A stretch of DNA of 64,000 nucleotides from Pseudomonas lini (GCF_030812475.1 NZ_JAUSSR010000012.1:1-64000); one strand, 5' to 3'. Positions 36,561 through 44,925 are shown, counted from the first letter of the stretch. The notes: generated by a model not told the origin, from the letters alone. Numbers and translations: made by a program.

Positions 36561-37253
36561 ATGCCGACGGGGCGGCTTGATGTGGAATTGAGACTGAGCC
36601 TGTTGGGAATTAAACGCTCCCTCGATCTGAGCCGTTTGGCCCGCTATCGCAACGCGCTTGTGGTGCTGTCCTCGGCGCTGTTGGTGGTCCCGTTGACAGT
36701 ATTTCTGCTGCGACCCGCCGCCCTGCCGGACCTGGCCGACGGCAATGTGGTCGGCGCCCGCGCGTTGAAGGCCGGCTGGGCCAAAGGTGACATGATCGTG
36801 CTGGTGCGCCACGTCGAGCGTTGCGATCACTCCTCGGCAGCCTGCCTGAGCGGCAATGACGGCATCACCGAGCGTTCCCGTAGCGTGGCAGTGGCCGTTG
36901 GTGCGCAGTTCGAACAACTGGGCTTGAACAAGGCCGACATCTACAACAGCCCGGTCATGCGGACTGCGCAGACCGCCGGCTATATGTTCAACAAGATCAG
37001 TTTCGATGAAGACTGGTTGATCAACTGCAAGGGCACCATGTTGCGTGACGCCCTGACGCACAAAGTGGCCGGCCGCAATCTGATTCTGGTCACCCACAGC
37101 GAATGCATGTCGCAACTCATGAAAGACCTCAAGTTGCCAAGCTCGACCCTGGGTTATGGCGCTTCCTTGTTTATTTCCGCCGAATCGTTACAGGCACCGC
37201 GCATGCTCGGCTTCATCGAAGCCTCGGCCTGGCGCTCGGTGACCGGCGAATGA
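36561..37253 (+). CDS. Histidine phosphatase family protein, membrane anchored (PmrG/Ais-like)
   Basis: A 230-residue protein with one N-terminal membrane anchor (residues ~30-52) and a periplasmic histidine phosphatase domain. The catalytic motif is LVRHVERCDHS, the variant RHxER also seen in Ais/PmrG lipopolysaccharide core heptose phosphatases; NSPVMRTAQTAGY and LVTHSECMSQL supply the second Arg and His. The start is uncertain: an in-frame GTG at 36582 is also possible. It overlaps the PAP2 gene by four bases, so the two probably act together on phosphorylated envelope lipids or LPS; this is inference. Confidence 0.8.
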   Translation: MPTGRLDVELRLSLLGIKRSLDLSRLARYRNALVVLSSALLVVPLTVFLLRPAALPDLADGNVVGARALKAGWAKGDMIVLVRHVERCDHSSAACLSGNDGITERSRSVAVAVGAQFEQLGLNKADIYNSPVMRTAQTAGYMFNKISFDEDWLINCKGTMLRDALTHKVAGRNLILVTHSECMSQLMKDLKLPSSTLGYGASLFISAESLQAPRMLGFIEASAWRSVTGE

Positions 37254-38113
37254 CTGCACTTTCTCGATCAGGGCGCTCAATGCCGACTTCCTCCCGCTTG
37301 CGTTTTTACGGGTTCAACTTCGGCATACCGCTGGCCTGTGCGGTCGTGGTTTTCCTGATGTTCGACCTGACCAGAATCGACATCGCCTTCAACGATCTTT
37401 TTTATGATCCGGTCTCGCAGACATTCCCGTTGGACCATGTGCATTTGTTCGAAAAGATCACCCATAAGTGGGCGCGGATCATCCCGAACTGGACCGGCGA
37501 GATAGCCATCGTCGGCGCCTTGCTATCGTTTCTCTGGCCGCGTCTGAAGGCGGAAAAGCATTCGAAAATCATCACGTTTCTGGAAAAGGTCAAGATCGCG
37601 CCGGTGCTGCGGTTTGCCAGCCGGCACCGTCGTGATTTTCTGTATGTGGTGTTCGCGTTTTCCATCAGCACGGGCGTCATCCACTACCTCAAGGGCCATA
37701 CCAGTGTGTATTGCCCGATCGAAACGACCCAGTACGGTGGGAAAATTGAACACAAGGAGTGGTACCAGAATTTCGATCTACTGAAAGTTGCAGGCAGTGG
37801 GCGCTGCTGGCCGGGCGGTCACGCTTCGGGTGGCTTTACCCTGCTGGCCTTGTACTTCGTCGCGCGCCGCTACCGCTGGCGCCATGCCAAAGCGGTGATG
37901 TACGGCTCGCTGGCGCTCGGTTTCGTCTACGGCACGACGCGGGTTCTGCAGGGCTGGCACTACATGTCCCATACCTTTTGGGCCGGGATCTTCGTGTGGC
38001 TGGCGTGTTTGCTGACGGCGCTGGCGTTTTATGGGCGAGCGCGGCTGGCGTTGCCGGTTTTGCAACAGCATGAAGAACCGGCGTCAGTGGCTCAGCCTCA
38101 GCCTGTCAATTGA
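37250..38113 (+). CDS. PAP2 family membrane phosphatase
   Basis: A 287-residue membrane protein of the PAP2 superfamily. Motif 1 appears degenerate (KGHTSVYCP), motif 2 is GGHASGGFTLLAL, and motif 3 is HYMSHTFWAGIFV, in which the usual final Asp is not obvious. Members remove phosphate from undecaprenyl pyrophosphate, lipid A or phosphatidic acid at the outer face of the inner membrane. The start overlaps the preceding stop (ATGA); an internal ATG at 37280 is an alternative. No eptA-type transferase gene is adjacent, although such pairings exist in relatives. Confidence 0.83.
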   Translation: MTALSRSGRSMPTSSRLRFYGFNFGIPLACAVVVFLMFDLTRIDIAFNDLFYDPVSQTFPLDHVHLFEKITHKWARIIPNWTGEIAIVGALLSFLWPRLKAEKHSKIITFLEKVKIAPVLRFASRHRRDFLYVVFAFSISTGVIHYLKGHTSVYCPIETTQYGGKIEHKEWYQNFDLLKVAGSGRCWPGGHASGGFTLLALYFVARRYRWRHAKAVMYGSLALGFVYGTTRVLQGWHYMSHTFWAGIFVWLACLLTALAFYGRARLALPVLQQHEEPASVAQPQPVN

Positions 38114-38140
38114 GGTAGGTTTTTTGTTGTCGCCGATCAA

Positions 38141-38170
38141 ATGTGGGAGCGAGCCTGCTCGCGAAAGCGG
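38141..38170. repeat. REP element, single arm (copy 6)
   Basis: One arm of the GTGGGAGCGAGCCTGCTCGCG type lies after the PAP2 gene with no partner nearby, so it is a solitary REP. Confidence 0.8.
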
Positions 38171-38362
38171 CGGGGCACGTAGGGCTTGTCACGCAAGACG
38201 CCGGGACCAGCGCTGCTCAGGTGCTTCATAGCGATCATTGACCAGTGCCGTCAGCACATGGTCCTGCCAGCGTCAGGCGTTCGCAGGGCAGGGTCAGCAA
38301 CGTCATGGGGGGGCTCCGGGTGCGGTTTCGGAGCGCAAGAATCGCTTGGCCTGCGGGAAAGT

Positions 38363-39385
38363 TCAAACCGCCAAGGGCAACGTCACAATAAAAGTACTGC
38401 CCTTGCCGTCGCCGTCGCTCATGCCGATGACCGTGCCGCCATGGGCCTCGACCAGCTCGCGAACCACTGTCAGGCCAATGCCCAGGCCTGCGCGGTTGAA
38501 GCCGACGGCGTGAACATCCTGCACGAAGGGCTCGAAGATAAAGGGCAGCGCCTTGGCAGAAATGCCGATGCCGTTATCGCCAATGCTGATCTGCAGCAGA
38601 TTGTCTTCGGTGGTCACCGACAGTGTGACGGTGCCACCCGCCGGTGTGTACTTGGCGGCATTGCCCAGCAGGTTGCCGAGGATCTGCGTGAGGCGTACCG
38701 GATCGCCGCTCACTGCGAGCGCACTGTCGGGCAGTTCAGCCGTGAAGTGCAGATGCTGGCCGGCCATTACCGGGCTGCACACGGTGATGGCCTCCTGAAT
38801 GATTTGCACCATGTCGACGATACGACGATCCAGGCGCAACTTGCCGGTGCTGACGCGGGAGACGTCGAGCAAATCGTCCACCAGCCGCGACATGTGTTGC
38901 ACCTGGCTTTCGATCAGCGCCTGCATTCGGGGAAGCTCTTCACTCGGCACCCGCACCAGTCGGCCAGCGATTATGCTGATGGGCGTCAGCGGATTGCGCA
39001 GTTCGTGAGCCACCAGGGTGAGAATGTTTCGTTGCTGGGCCAGACTGTGCTCGGCCGACGCTTGCAAGTGCTGCGCACTGAGGACGGCACGCACCAGTTG
39101 TTCGTTGGTTTCGCGCATTTCCAGGTAACGCTGGTGTTCTTCGGCTGAGCGTTGGGGTTTTTCCGCATCCGACTGCAATGACAGAATCGCCAGGACCAAT
39201 TGCTGATTGGCCTCGATCAGTTGCTCGACCTGTTGGCTATCGACGAGCTGGGTGTTGGCCTCGCTCAGCTCCTTTTGCAGCGCCGCCAGTGCTGCTCGCG
39301 CCTCGACGGTTTTCTGGCCGAGCAGGAACAGTTCGCGAGCGGCGGTGGCCATTGCTTGTTCGTTCTTGCTGTTAGCCTCGTTCAT
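38363..39385 (-). CDS. Sensor histidine kinase of the KaiC-like operon
   Basis: A 340-residue soluble histidine kinase. The N-terminal ~110 residues form a coiled coil rich in Glu, Gln and Leu, the HisKA domain has the phospho-acceptor H127 in LVAHELRNPLTP, and HATPase_c shows ILGNLLGNAAKYTPAGG (N box), GDNGIGI (G1) and GLGIGLTVVRELVEAHGG (G2). There are no membrane spans or receiver domain. It starts 10 bases after the KaiC-like gene. The ATG at 39385 is used because upstream codons overlap that gene. It resembles the KaiC-SasA arrangement only in outline; the response regulator is not encoded here. Confidence 0.88.
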   Translation of the reverse strand: MNEANSKNEQAMATAARELFLLGQKTVEARAALAALQKELSEANTQLVDSQQVEQLIEANQQLVLAILSLQSDAEKPQRSAEEHQRYLEMRETNEQLVRAVLSAQHLQASAEHSLAQQRNILTLVAHELRNPLTPISIIAGRLVRVPSEELPRMQALIESQVQHMSRLVDDLLDVSRVSTGKLRLDRRIVDMVQIIQEAITVCSPVMAGQHLHFTAELPDSALAVSGDPVRLTQILGNLLGNAAKYTPAGGTVTLSVTTEDNLLQISIGDNGIGISAKALPFIFEPFVQDVHAVGFNRAGLGIGLTVVRELVEAHGGTVIGMSDGDGKGSTFIVTLPLAV

Positions 39386-39395
39386 GACGGTTCGC

Positions 39396-40856
39396 TCATC
39401 CGTGGTCTTTGTCAGAACGCTGCCGGGTTGGCCTACCCCCAAGCAAACCTTCCTGGTCGGGCAACATCTCGCCGATCTGTAACCCGTTGTCGTCGATGCG
39501 ATACAGGCGCAACTCATCGGAGTGGGCGCTGGCCCGGACCTTGACCACGGCCATGATGCGCAGCAAACGGCTCTGCACTTCAATGTAGCGCTGAACGATG
39601 ATGGCGTCGGTGAGAAATGCTGTGCCGTAAGGACTGAAACGCAGATCGGTGTAGCGGTCCTCCAGCTCGGAGGTCATCAACACGCTGACGCCGACCCTGG
39701 TCAGCGCGGTGACCATGCGCGACAGCGACTCGCGGAAGTCTTCGCGGAAGGTCGGCGCCAGCGCCAGTTCGAAACCCGACAGCGAATCGATCACGACGCG
39801 GGTGGCTTTCAGCCGTGTGATCTCGCTCAACAACAACTGCACGATTTCGTCGATGGACAGGTCCGGGGCACGGCTGTCCACCAGACCGACTTGACCACTC
39901 TGGATCAGGCTGGCGAGGGTGGCGTTCTGGGAGTGATTAGGTCGTTGCTCGAACACTGCAATCACGCCGGTTTCGCCATTGCGCGCGCCTTCAGCGAGGA
40001 ATGTCGAGGCCAGAATGCTTTTGCCCGAGCCCGACGGCCCGGCCACCAGTAAGGAGTAACCGCGAGGAAGGCCGCCGCCGAGCATCTCGTCGAGCTGCGG
40101 CACGCCCATTTTCAACCGCTTGATCGGGAACTGTTGCGGCGCTTCATCCGGGTTGAGTGACGCAGGCGCAAAGACTTTGATACCCGACGTGGCGATGCGA
40201 AAGGTATGCAGCCCCGGGAGTGTCGGCTGGCCGCGCATCTTCATGATTTCCATCTTGCGCACCATGGAATTGCGCTGAACGCTCTGGCGCAACCAGATCA
40301 GCCCGTCGGCGACGGTGAAAATCGGGTTGGTGTCGGTTTCGGTGAAGTATTCGCCAATCAGGAAGGTCGTCGCCTGCCAGGTGGTCATCAACATGCCCAA
40401 TTGCTGAACGAACTGCGGCAGGTTGTTGTTCGGATTGTCCTGAGTCTGGCTGGCCAGCACCACCGAACGGAACGAGTCGACAAACACCAGTGCCGGTGAA
40501 TGCGCCTCCACCTCGCTGACAATGCGCCGCAACACTTCGTCCAGATCCCCGGCCAGGGTGTCGTCGGCCAGGTTGACGTAGCGGATCGACCGGTTGATCG
40601 CTTCGCTGTCGAAAAAGTCGAATTGCTGCTGATAACGCAGCATCTTCAGCGGCGGCTCGCCGAGTACGGTAAAGAACAACGCCGGGCGTTCAGGCGTCGC
40701 CAGGGCGAACATCATTTGATGCGCCAGGGTGGTTTTGCCACAGCCAGGAGGGCCGGCGATCAGGTTGAACGAAAACTCCGGCAAACCTCCGCCCAGCACC
40801 TCGTCCAGTCCTGGCACGCCGGTGGCCAGACGGTTGATAGTCACTTTGGTGCTCAT
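39396..40856 (-). CDS. KaiC-like double-domain RecA-fold ATPase
   Basis: This 486-residue protein has two tandem KaiC domains. Walker A motifs are GPPGCGKTT (K41) and GPSGSGKSI (K279). In the first domain LGEPP and in the second VFEQRPNHSQ occupy the place of the catalytic Glu pair, the second having Gln for one Glu. The region aligned with the cyanobacterial autophosphorylation Ser-Thr pair reads GTAFLTD, so only one hydroxyl residue is kept by my alignment. The start overlaps the stop of the upstream gene (ATGA). No kaiB is seen. It probably works as a signalling ATPase with the kinase downstream, not necessarily a clock. Confidence 0.9.
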   Translation of the reverse strand: MSTKVTINRLATGVPGLDEVLGGGLPEFSFNLIAGPPGCGKTTLAHQMMFALATPERPALFFTVLGEPPLKMLRYQQQFDFFDSEAINRSIRYVNLADDTLAGDLDEVLRRIVSEVEAHSPALVFVDSFRSVVLASQTQDNPNNNLPQFVQQLGMLMTTWQATTFLIGEYFTETDTNPIFTVADGLIWLRQSVQRNSMVRKMEIMKMRGQPTLPGLHTFRIATSGIKVFAPASLNPDEAPQQFPIKRLKMGVPQLDEMLGGGLPRGYSLLVAGPSGSGKSILASTFLAEGARNGETGVIAVFEQRPNHSQNATLASLIQSGQVGLVDSRAPDLSIDEIVQLLLSEITRLKATRVVIDSLSGFELALAPTFREDFRESLSRMVTALTRVGVSVLMTSELEDRYTDLRFSPYGTAFLTDAIIVQRYIEVQSRLLRIMAVVKVRASAHSDELRLYRIDDNGLQIGEMLPDQEGLLGGRPTRQRSDKDHG

Positions 40857-41287
40857 GGCGAAGTTTCCTGCGAAAGGGTGTCGCTCAAAGAAGGTTCCCA
40901 CACGCCACGAAGCAAACGTGCGGTGAGCGAGGGCCCGATCAGCGTGGTCAGCAGCTGGTAGAAAGTGCTTAGCAACACTTCACCGAAAAACAGGGCATCG
41001 GCTGCGCTTTGCTCAACGAGTACGGACGTGAGGGCAGTCAGGTCCAGGGAGGCCTGCCCACTGTCGTAGGTGCCGGCCAGGCGCGGATGGTTGGCGGCGC
41101 ACAGGTGCAGGCTGCGGCGATAAAGCGCGGCTACCCCTTGCTGGCCAAGGATAGGCGTGAGGGCCGCGTCCATACCCTGCAAAATTGAAGCGATCGCTTG
41201 TGCGATGGTTGCAATGTCAGCGTTGGGGCCAACGCGGTGCGTCAGAGAAGCTACGATCTGACGGCTCTCTTCGCTTTGCGTGGACAT
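40853..41287 (-). CDS. Uncharacterised 144-residue protein, first gene of the KaiC-like operon
   Basis: I do not recognise a named family. The protein is mainly helical (IATIAQAIASILQGMDAAL, QGVAALYRRSLHLCAANH, FFGEVLLSTFYQLLTTLIG) with no signal or membrane segment. The ATG at 41287 is chosen because upstream residues look non-coding. Four-base overlap with kaiC (ATGA) shows translational coupling, so it most likely acts with the KaiC-like ATPase and the histidine kinase, perhaps as a partner or sensor subunit. Confidence 0.8.
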   Translation of the reverse strand: MSTQSEESRQIVASLTHRVGPNADIATIAQAIASILQGMDAALTPILGQQGVAALYRRSLHLCAANHPRLAGTYDSGQASLDLTALTSVLVEQSAADALFFGEVLLSTFYQLLTTLIGPSLTARLLRGVWEPSLSDTLSQETSP

Positions 41288-41601
41288 GGCTAACTGATAT
41301 CTGATGGACAGTCTTTGATGGTACACCCTCTAGGGCTATAGGGAGTGAAATGCGTCAGAGGAGGGCGGTTATTGGATGACCGAATGAAGCGAACCATTCA
41401 ACAGGCAAAAAAAAGCCCGCGGGAGGGCGGGCAAACCGTAGTTTCTTGAAGAGCGAGTGCAATGTACCGGTTGGGGAGGGGCGGTGGGGTGAAGAAAAAT
41501 TCATTTGCATGGCGCATCTGCTGCAATAGGAGAGTGATTTGGTGATCGCTTCAATGTTACGTATGCGCCACACTTGGTCGTAAATGTCACGGTAACTGAA
41601 C
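41288..41601. other. Intergenic region between the KaiC operon and hipB
   Basis: About 314 bases without a credible protein gene. The only clear element is the minus-strand terminator at 41407-41432. Because no minus-strand gene lies upstream of that terminator before hipB, the stretch up to ~41580 may encode a small RNA (see the separate finding). The promoter of the KaiC operon must lie at 41290-41400. Confidence 0.5.
41407..41432 (-). terminator. Rho-independent terminator on the minus strand
   Basis: Read on the minus strand, GCCCGC and GCGGGC pair around a six-base loop and are followed by eight T. The element does not follow any protein gene on that strand. Confidence 0.8.
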
Positions 41602-41850
41602 ATGGACTACACTCTGTTAGCCTCGCGGCTTGGCAAACAAATACGTGTAAAGCGTATGAATCGTGGCCACACGCAAGCACAGCTAGCCGACCTGGCCGGG
41701 CTGACGCGGCAGAAAGTCATTGCTGTGGAAAAGGGGGCTCTATCTGTGAGCATGGTGGCCTATGCGCGTGTATTAGGCGCTTTGGATTGTGAGATCACCG
41801 TTGTTCCAGCGGCCATGCCGACCCTTGAAGAACTTGATGAGCTGTTCTGA
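41602..41850 (+). CDS. HipB-like XRE-family regulator
   Basis: An 82-residue helix-turn-helix protein (residues ~10-60: RLGKQIRVKRMNRGHTQAQL, DLAGLTRQKVIAVEKGA). It matches the HipB antitoxin/repressor family. The next gene starts directly after its stop codon and is the N-terminal part of HipA. As the toxin is broken, the protein may now only repress its own promoter or be drifting. Confidence 0.85.
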   Translation: MDYTLLASRLGKQIRVKRMNRGHTQAQLADLAGLTRQKVIAVEKGALSVSMVAYARVLGALDCEITVVPAAMPTLEELDELF

Positions 41851-42183
41851 ATGAAAATGACCTCACTTTTCGTCAGCACTCCTGAAGGGCGCAGCGGCCG
41901 GATCTTCACCAGCGCGGCGGATTTCATTTTCCGCTACGACGAAGATGCGTTGCCGGACATGGCAATCAGCTTGTCGATGCCCGTACGACCTGATGAGTTC
42001 CGTCGACGAGACCTGCACCCAATCTTTCAGATGAATCTGCCGGAAGGGTACGTACCGGAACAATTACGTAATCGCCTGGCCAAGAAATACTCAACTCAAC
42101 CCGGTTGGCTTCGAAGATATGGCGGCACCCGATTCGCCCAAAAGCAGTGTCCACCACTGGCGGCTGCGCGCTTCCGGCGCTGA
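41851..42183 (+). pseudogene. Truncated hipA toxin gene (N-terminal part only)
   Basis: The first ~80 residues (41851-~42090) match the HipA N-terminal subdomain: FRYDEDALPDMAISLSMPV and HPIFQMNLPEGYVPEQLRN. Full HipA-type kinases have ~400 residues with a kinase-like fold. After LAKKYS the frame changes character and codes for 30 residues of no HipA similarity before the stop, because from there on the DNA is a nitrilase-like remnant read on the opposite strand. The toxin cannot be active. Confidence 0.8.
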
Positions 42184-42292
42184 AAATCGCGTTTTCCGCG
42201 CCCCAGAGATGAGCCTTCCGGTAAACCGCGCGCAATCCCTGGGCATCGATCATTGCCGCACTGTTGGCCACCCTGTCGCCCTCACAATCCAT
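42095..42292 (-). pseudogene. Nitrilase / carbon-nitrogen hydrolase remnant
   Basis: The minus strand encodes ANSAAMIDAQGLRAVYRKAH, LWGAENAIFSAGS, PPVVDTAFGRIGC, which fits the central part of carbon-nitrogen hydrolases (NTAxLIDxxG..YRKxHLW, VxDTxFGRIG). The catalytic Cys region and both ends are missing. The remnant is joined to the hipA fragment at about 42090-42097. Confidence 0.6.
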
Positions 42293-42316
42293 AGGAGCCG
42301 GCCTTGCCGGCGAACG
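42291..42316. repeat. REP element, single degenerate arm (copy 7)
   Basis: A solitary arm reading TAGGAGCCGGCCTTGCCGGC lies between the nitrilase remnant and the end of the LacI-family gene. Confidence 0.7.
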
Positions 42317-42331
42317 GCCGTCCAGCCGCCC

Positions 42332-43369
42332 TCAGTCAGCGCGGCGCAATAGCGATGAACTCGCCCGCACCTGCAACTGCGGGGCAAGGATGATCGACTC
42401 GGCGGCCTCGCCTTTGATGCGCTTGAGCAATAGCTCCACCGCATGCCGGCCCATCTGCGCCAGCGGCAGGCGTACACTGGTCAGCGGCACGATCAGTTCG
42501 TTGGCCAGCGGGATGTCGTTGAAGCCGACGACGGCAATGTCCCTGCCCGGCTGCAACCCTTTGTCGCGGGCAGCGCCCATCAGGCCAATGGCAAGGAAGT
42601 CGTTGACCGCGAAAAATGTCTGTGGGCGTGGGTTGAGCCCCAACAGATACTCGCCTTGCTGGTGTCCGGTGTGGCTGTCGAAAGGACCATTGAGGATCCA
42701 CTCCGGGCGCAGGGCGACGCCTTGCTCACGGTAATAGCGGATGAACCCGCGGGTACGATCAGCCCCGGTGGACGCATGCCGTTCACCCGCCAGGATCGCG
42801 ACATCGCGACAGCCCAGCCGATACAAATGTTCGGCCGCCAACCAGCCGCCCAATTCGTCGTCGCTGGCCGCCGTGAGGTGTCCTGCAATCTGCCGGCTGA
42901 CCAGCACGTAGGGAATGTGCTTGCGTGCGAGCAGATCGAGTAAGGGCTGGCTTTCACCCACGTGCGAGTCACCCACGATCAGCCCGGCCACCGAGCGGCG
43001 CAAGGCGTGCTCGGCACGTGCCAGTTGGCGCGGCTGCAGGTCGTCGGTATTGGAGACGAAAGTGAGGTAGCCGGCCTCCTCGGCGGCGCTGTCGATGCTG
43101 TCATAAATGGTCGCCATCACCAGGTCGGTGAGGCGCGGCATGAGTACGCAGATCTCCTGACTTTTGCGCAATTTCAGGTTGGATGCCTGCGTGTTCGGTC
43201 GATAATCCAGCTCCTTGGCCAGCCTGCGGATACGCGCCACTACCTCAGCCGACGCCGCTCGCTCGACCCCGTTCGGGTCGCCATTGAGCACCCGCGACAC
43301 CGTGGAGACGTGCAACCCGAGTGCAGTCGCCATGGACTTCAGGGTGGCGGGGCGAGATTGATCCGGCAT
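42332..43369 (-). CDS. LacI-family repressor of the MFS-amidase operon
   Basis: A 345-residue LacI/GalR regulator. The helix-turn-helix is at residues ~9-30 (LKSMATALGLHVSTVSRVLN), the hinge helix near 60 (YRPNTQASNLK), then a periplasmic-binding-like effector domain. It is divergent from the MFS transporter gene, and two copies of a palindromic operator-like sequence lie between the two genes. It likely represses the transporter-amidase operon until the substrate enters; the effector is unknown. Confidence 0.92.
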   Translation of the reverse strand: MPDQSRPATLKSMATALGLHVSTVSRVLNGDPNGVERAASAEVVARIRRLAKELDYRPNTQASNLKLRKSQEICVLMPRLTDLVMATIYDSIDSAAEEAGYLTFVSNTDDLQPRQLARAEHALRRSVAGLIVGDSHVGESQPLLDLLARKHIPYVLVSRQIAGHLTAASDDELGGWLAAEHLYRLGCRDVAILAGERHASTGADRTRGFIRYYREQGVALRPEWILNGPFDSHTGHQQGEYLLGLNPRPQTFFAVNDFLAIGLMGAARDKGLQPGRDIAVVGFNDIPLANELIVPLTSVRLPLAQMGRHAVELLLKRIKGEAAESIILAPQLQVRASSSLLRRAD

Positions 43370-43449
43370 GTTTGAGAGTCTTCCAACCGTACATTATTCA
43401 GCGCGCGATTCTACCTCAACCGGGACCTCTTTCCGGGAAGAAAACCTTT

Positions 43450-43465
43450 ACCCAAACGATTGACT
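43450..43465. promoter_or_regulatory. LacI-type operator-like site 1 (imperfect)
   Basis: ACCCAAACGATTGACT keeps the left half and centre of the perfect palindrome at 43495 with a diverged right half. The two sites are 45 bases centre to centre, about four helical turns, which suits looped binding by a LacI-family tetramer or two dimers. Confidence 0.6.
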
Positions 43466-43494
43466 AAAGTTTTTTCTGTATCTACATTTCGTTT

Positions 43495-43510
43495 ACCCAA
43501 ACGTTTGGGT
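43495..43510. promoter_or_regulatory. LacI-type operator-like site 2 (perfect palindrome)
   Basis: ACCCAAACGTTTGGGT is a perfect 16-base palindrome with the central CG typical of LacI/GalR operators. It lies between the divergent LacI and MFS genes and is the likely binding site of that regulator. Confidence 0.75.
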
Positions 43511-43580
43511 CAAAAATAAAAATACGCCGGACGCGGCCGACTTTTTGACTTCTGCCATCATTTTGAAGAGTCAGATCCCT

Positions 43581-44912
43581 ATGAAGAGCGCAGCTATTCC
43601 GTCTTTCCGTTACCAGATTTTCTTCCTGATCATGCTGATGGCACTGCTCAACTACATTGACCGCGGCGCGATTGCCTATGCCTCGGCGAGCATTCTTCCG
43701 GAGTACGGCTTCGACAAGGCCGACTGGGGCAAAGTCCTGGGTTACTTCGGTTACGGCTATATCCTCGGGGCGTTGATCGGCGGCATCCTGGCCGATCACT
43801 TTGGCGCCAAGCGCATCTGGCTGATTGCGGGTGCCACCTGGTCGATTTTCGAGATCGCTACCGCATTTGCCGGTGATCTCGGGCTGGCATTCATGGGCGG
43901 CTCGGCCATGGCCGGTTTCGCCACGATCCGTGTGCTGTTCGGCTTTGCCGAAGGCCCGGCCTACTCAGTGATCAACAAGAGCGTGGCCAACTGGGCCACG
44001 CCCAAGGAACGCGGTTTCGTGGTCTCGGTTGGACTGCTCAGCACACCACTGGGCGCGCTGCTGACCGCCCCGGTGGCGGTGGGCCTGCAAACTCTGACTG
44101 GCGGCTGGCGCAGCATGTTCGTGGTGCTTGGCGTGGTCAGCCTGGCGCTGCTGATCTTCTTCATGACGCGCTTCACCAACACCCCCGACGAGAACCCGCG
44201 GGTGTCCAAGGCCGAACGCGACTTCCTTCGTCGGGAACGCGCCGCGGCAGCCAATGCCTCGACCCCGACCACCAGCGTTGCGCCGGTATGGCATTTCTTC
44301 AAGAACAAGGACCTGATACTCAATGCGGTCGGTTACTTCTCGTTCGTGTACGTGACGTTCCTGCTGCTGACCTGGACCCCCAAATACCTGCAGGACGAGT
44401 TCCACTACAACCTGTCGTCGCTGTGGTACATGGGCATGATTCCGTGGACCGGCGCCTGCTTCACCGTGCTACTGGGCGGCAAGATCTCCGACCTGCTGTT
44501 GCGCCGCACCGGCAACCTGAAGGTGGCACGCAGCTGGCTGGCCGCGACCTGCCTGTTGTTGACCACGCTCTGCTTCATATTGGTATCGCAGGCCCAGACC
44601 GTGTGGGGTGTGATTGCCCTGATGACCCTGGCCAACGCCCTCAACGCGCTGCCGAACTCGGTTTACTGGGCCGTGGTGATCGACACCGCACCGTCCAACC
44701 GGGTCGGTGCCTACAGCGGCATGACCCATTTCATCGCCAACACCGCTTCGTTCATCGCGCCAATGCTGACCGGCTACCTGACCGTGCGCTATGGCTACTC
44801 GTCGATGTTCGTGGCAGCGGCGGTGGCTACTGCACTGGGCATGAGCGCGATGCTGATGGTGCGTCCCGGCAGTCGGCAGCCCAGCCCTTCCCCTTTACCC
44901 GCAGCAGTTTGA
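43581..44912 (+). CDS. MFS transporter (anion:cation symporter type)
   Basis: A 443-residue major facilitator protein with twelve predicted spans. RYQIFFLIMLMALLNYIDRG is the ACS-family N-terminus (with the conserved NYxDR), GYILGALIGGILADHFGAKR is the loop 2-3 signature, and GFAEGPAYSVINKSVANW is in TM4-5. The family carries sugar acids and other organic anions. The start ATG at 43581 is chosen; an in-frame TTG at 43545 is possible. It forms an operon with the amidase 13 bases downstream and is divergent from a LacI-type regulator. Confidence 0.9.
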   Translation: MKSAAIPSFRYQIFFLIMLMALLNYIDRGAIAYASASILPEYGFDKADWGKVLGYFGYGYILGALIGGILADHFGAKRIWLIAGATWSIFEIATAFAGDLGLAFMGGSAMAGFATIRVLFGFAEGPAYSVINKSVANWATPKERGFVVSVGLLSTPLGALLTAPVAVGLQTLTGGWRSMFVVLGVVSLALLIFFMTRFTNTPDENPRVSKAERDFLRRERAAAANASTPTTSVAPVWHFFKNKDLILNAVGYFSFVYVTFLLLTWTPKYLQDEFHYNLSSLWYMGMIPWTGACFTVLLGGKISDLLLRRTGNLKVARSWLAATCLLLTTLCFILVSQAQTVWGVIALMTLANALNALPNSVYWAVVIDTAPSNRVGAYSGMTHFIANTASFIAPMLTGYLTVRYGYSSMFVAAAVATALGMSAMLMVRPGSRQPSPSPLPAAV

Positions 44913-44925
44913 TGGAGTTGTTTGT

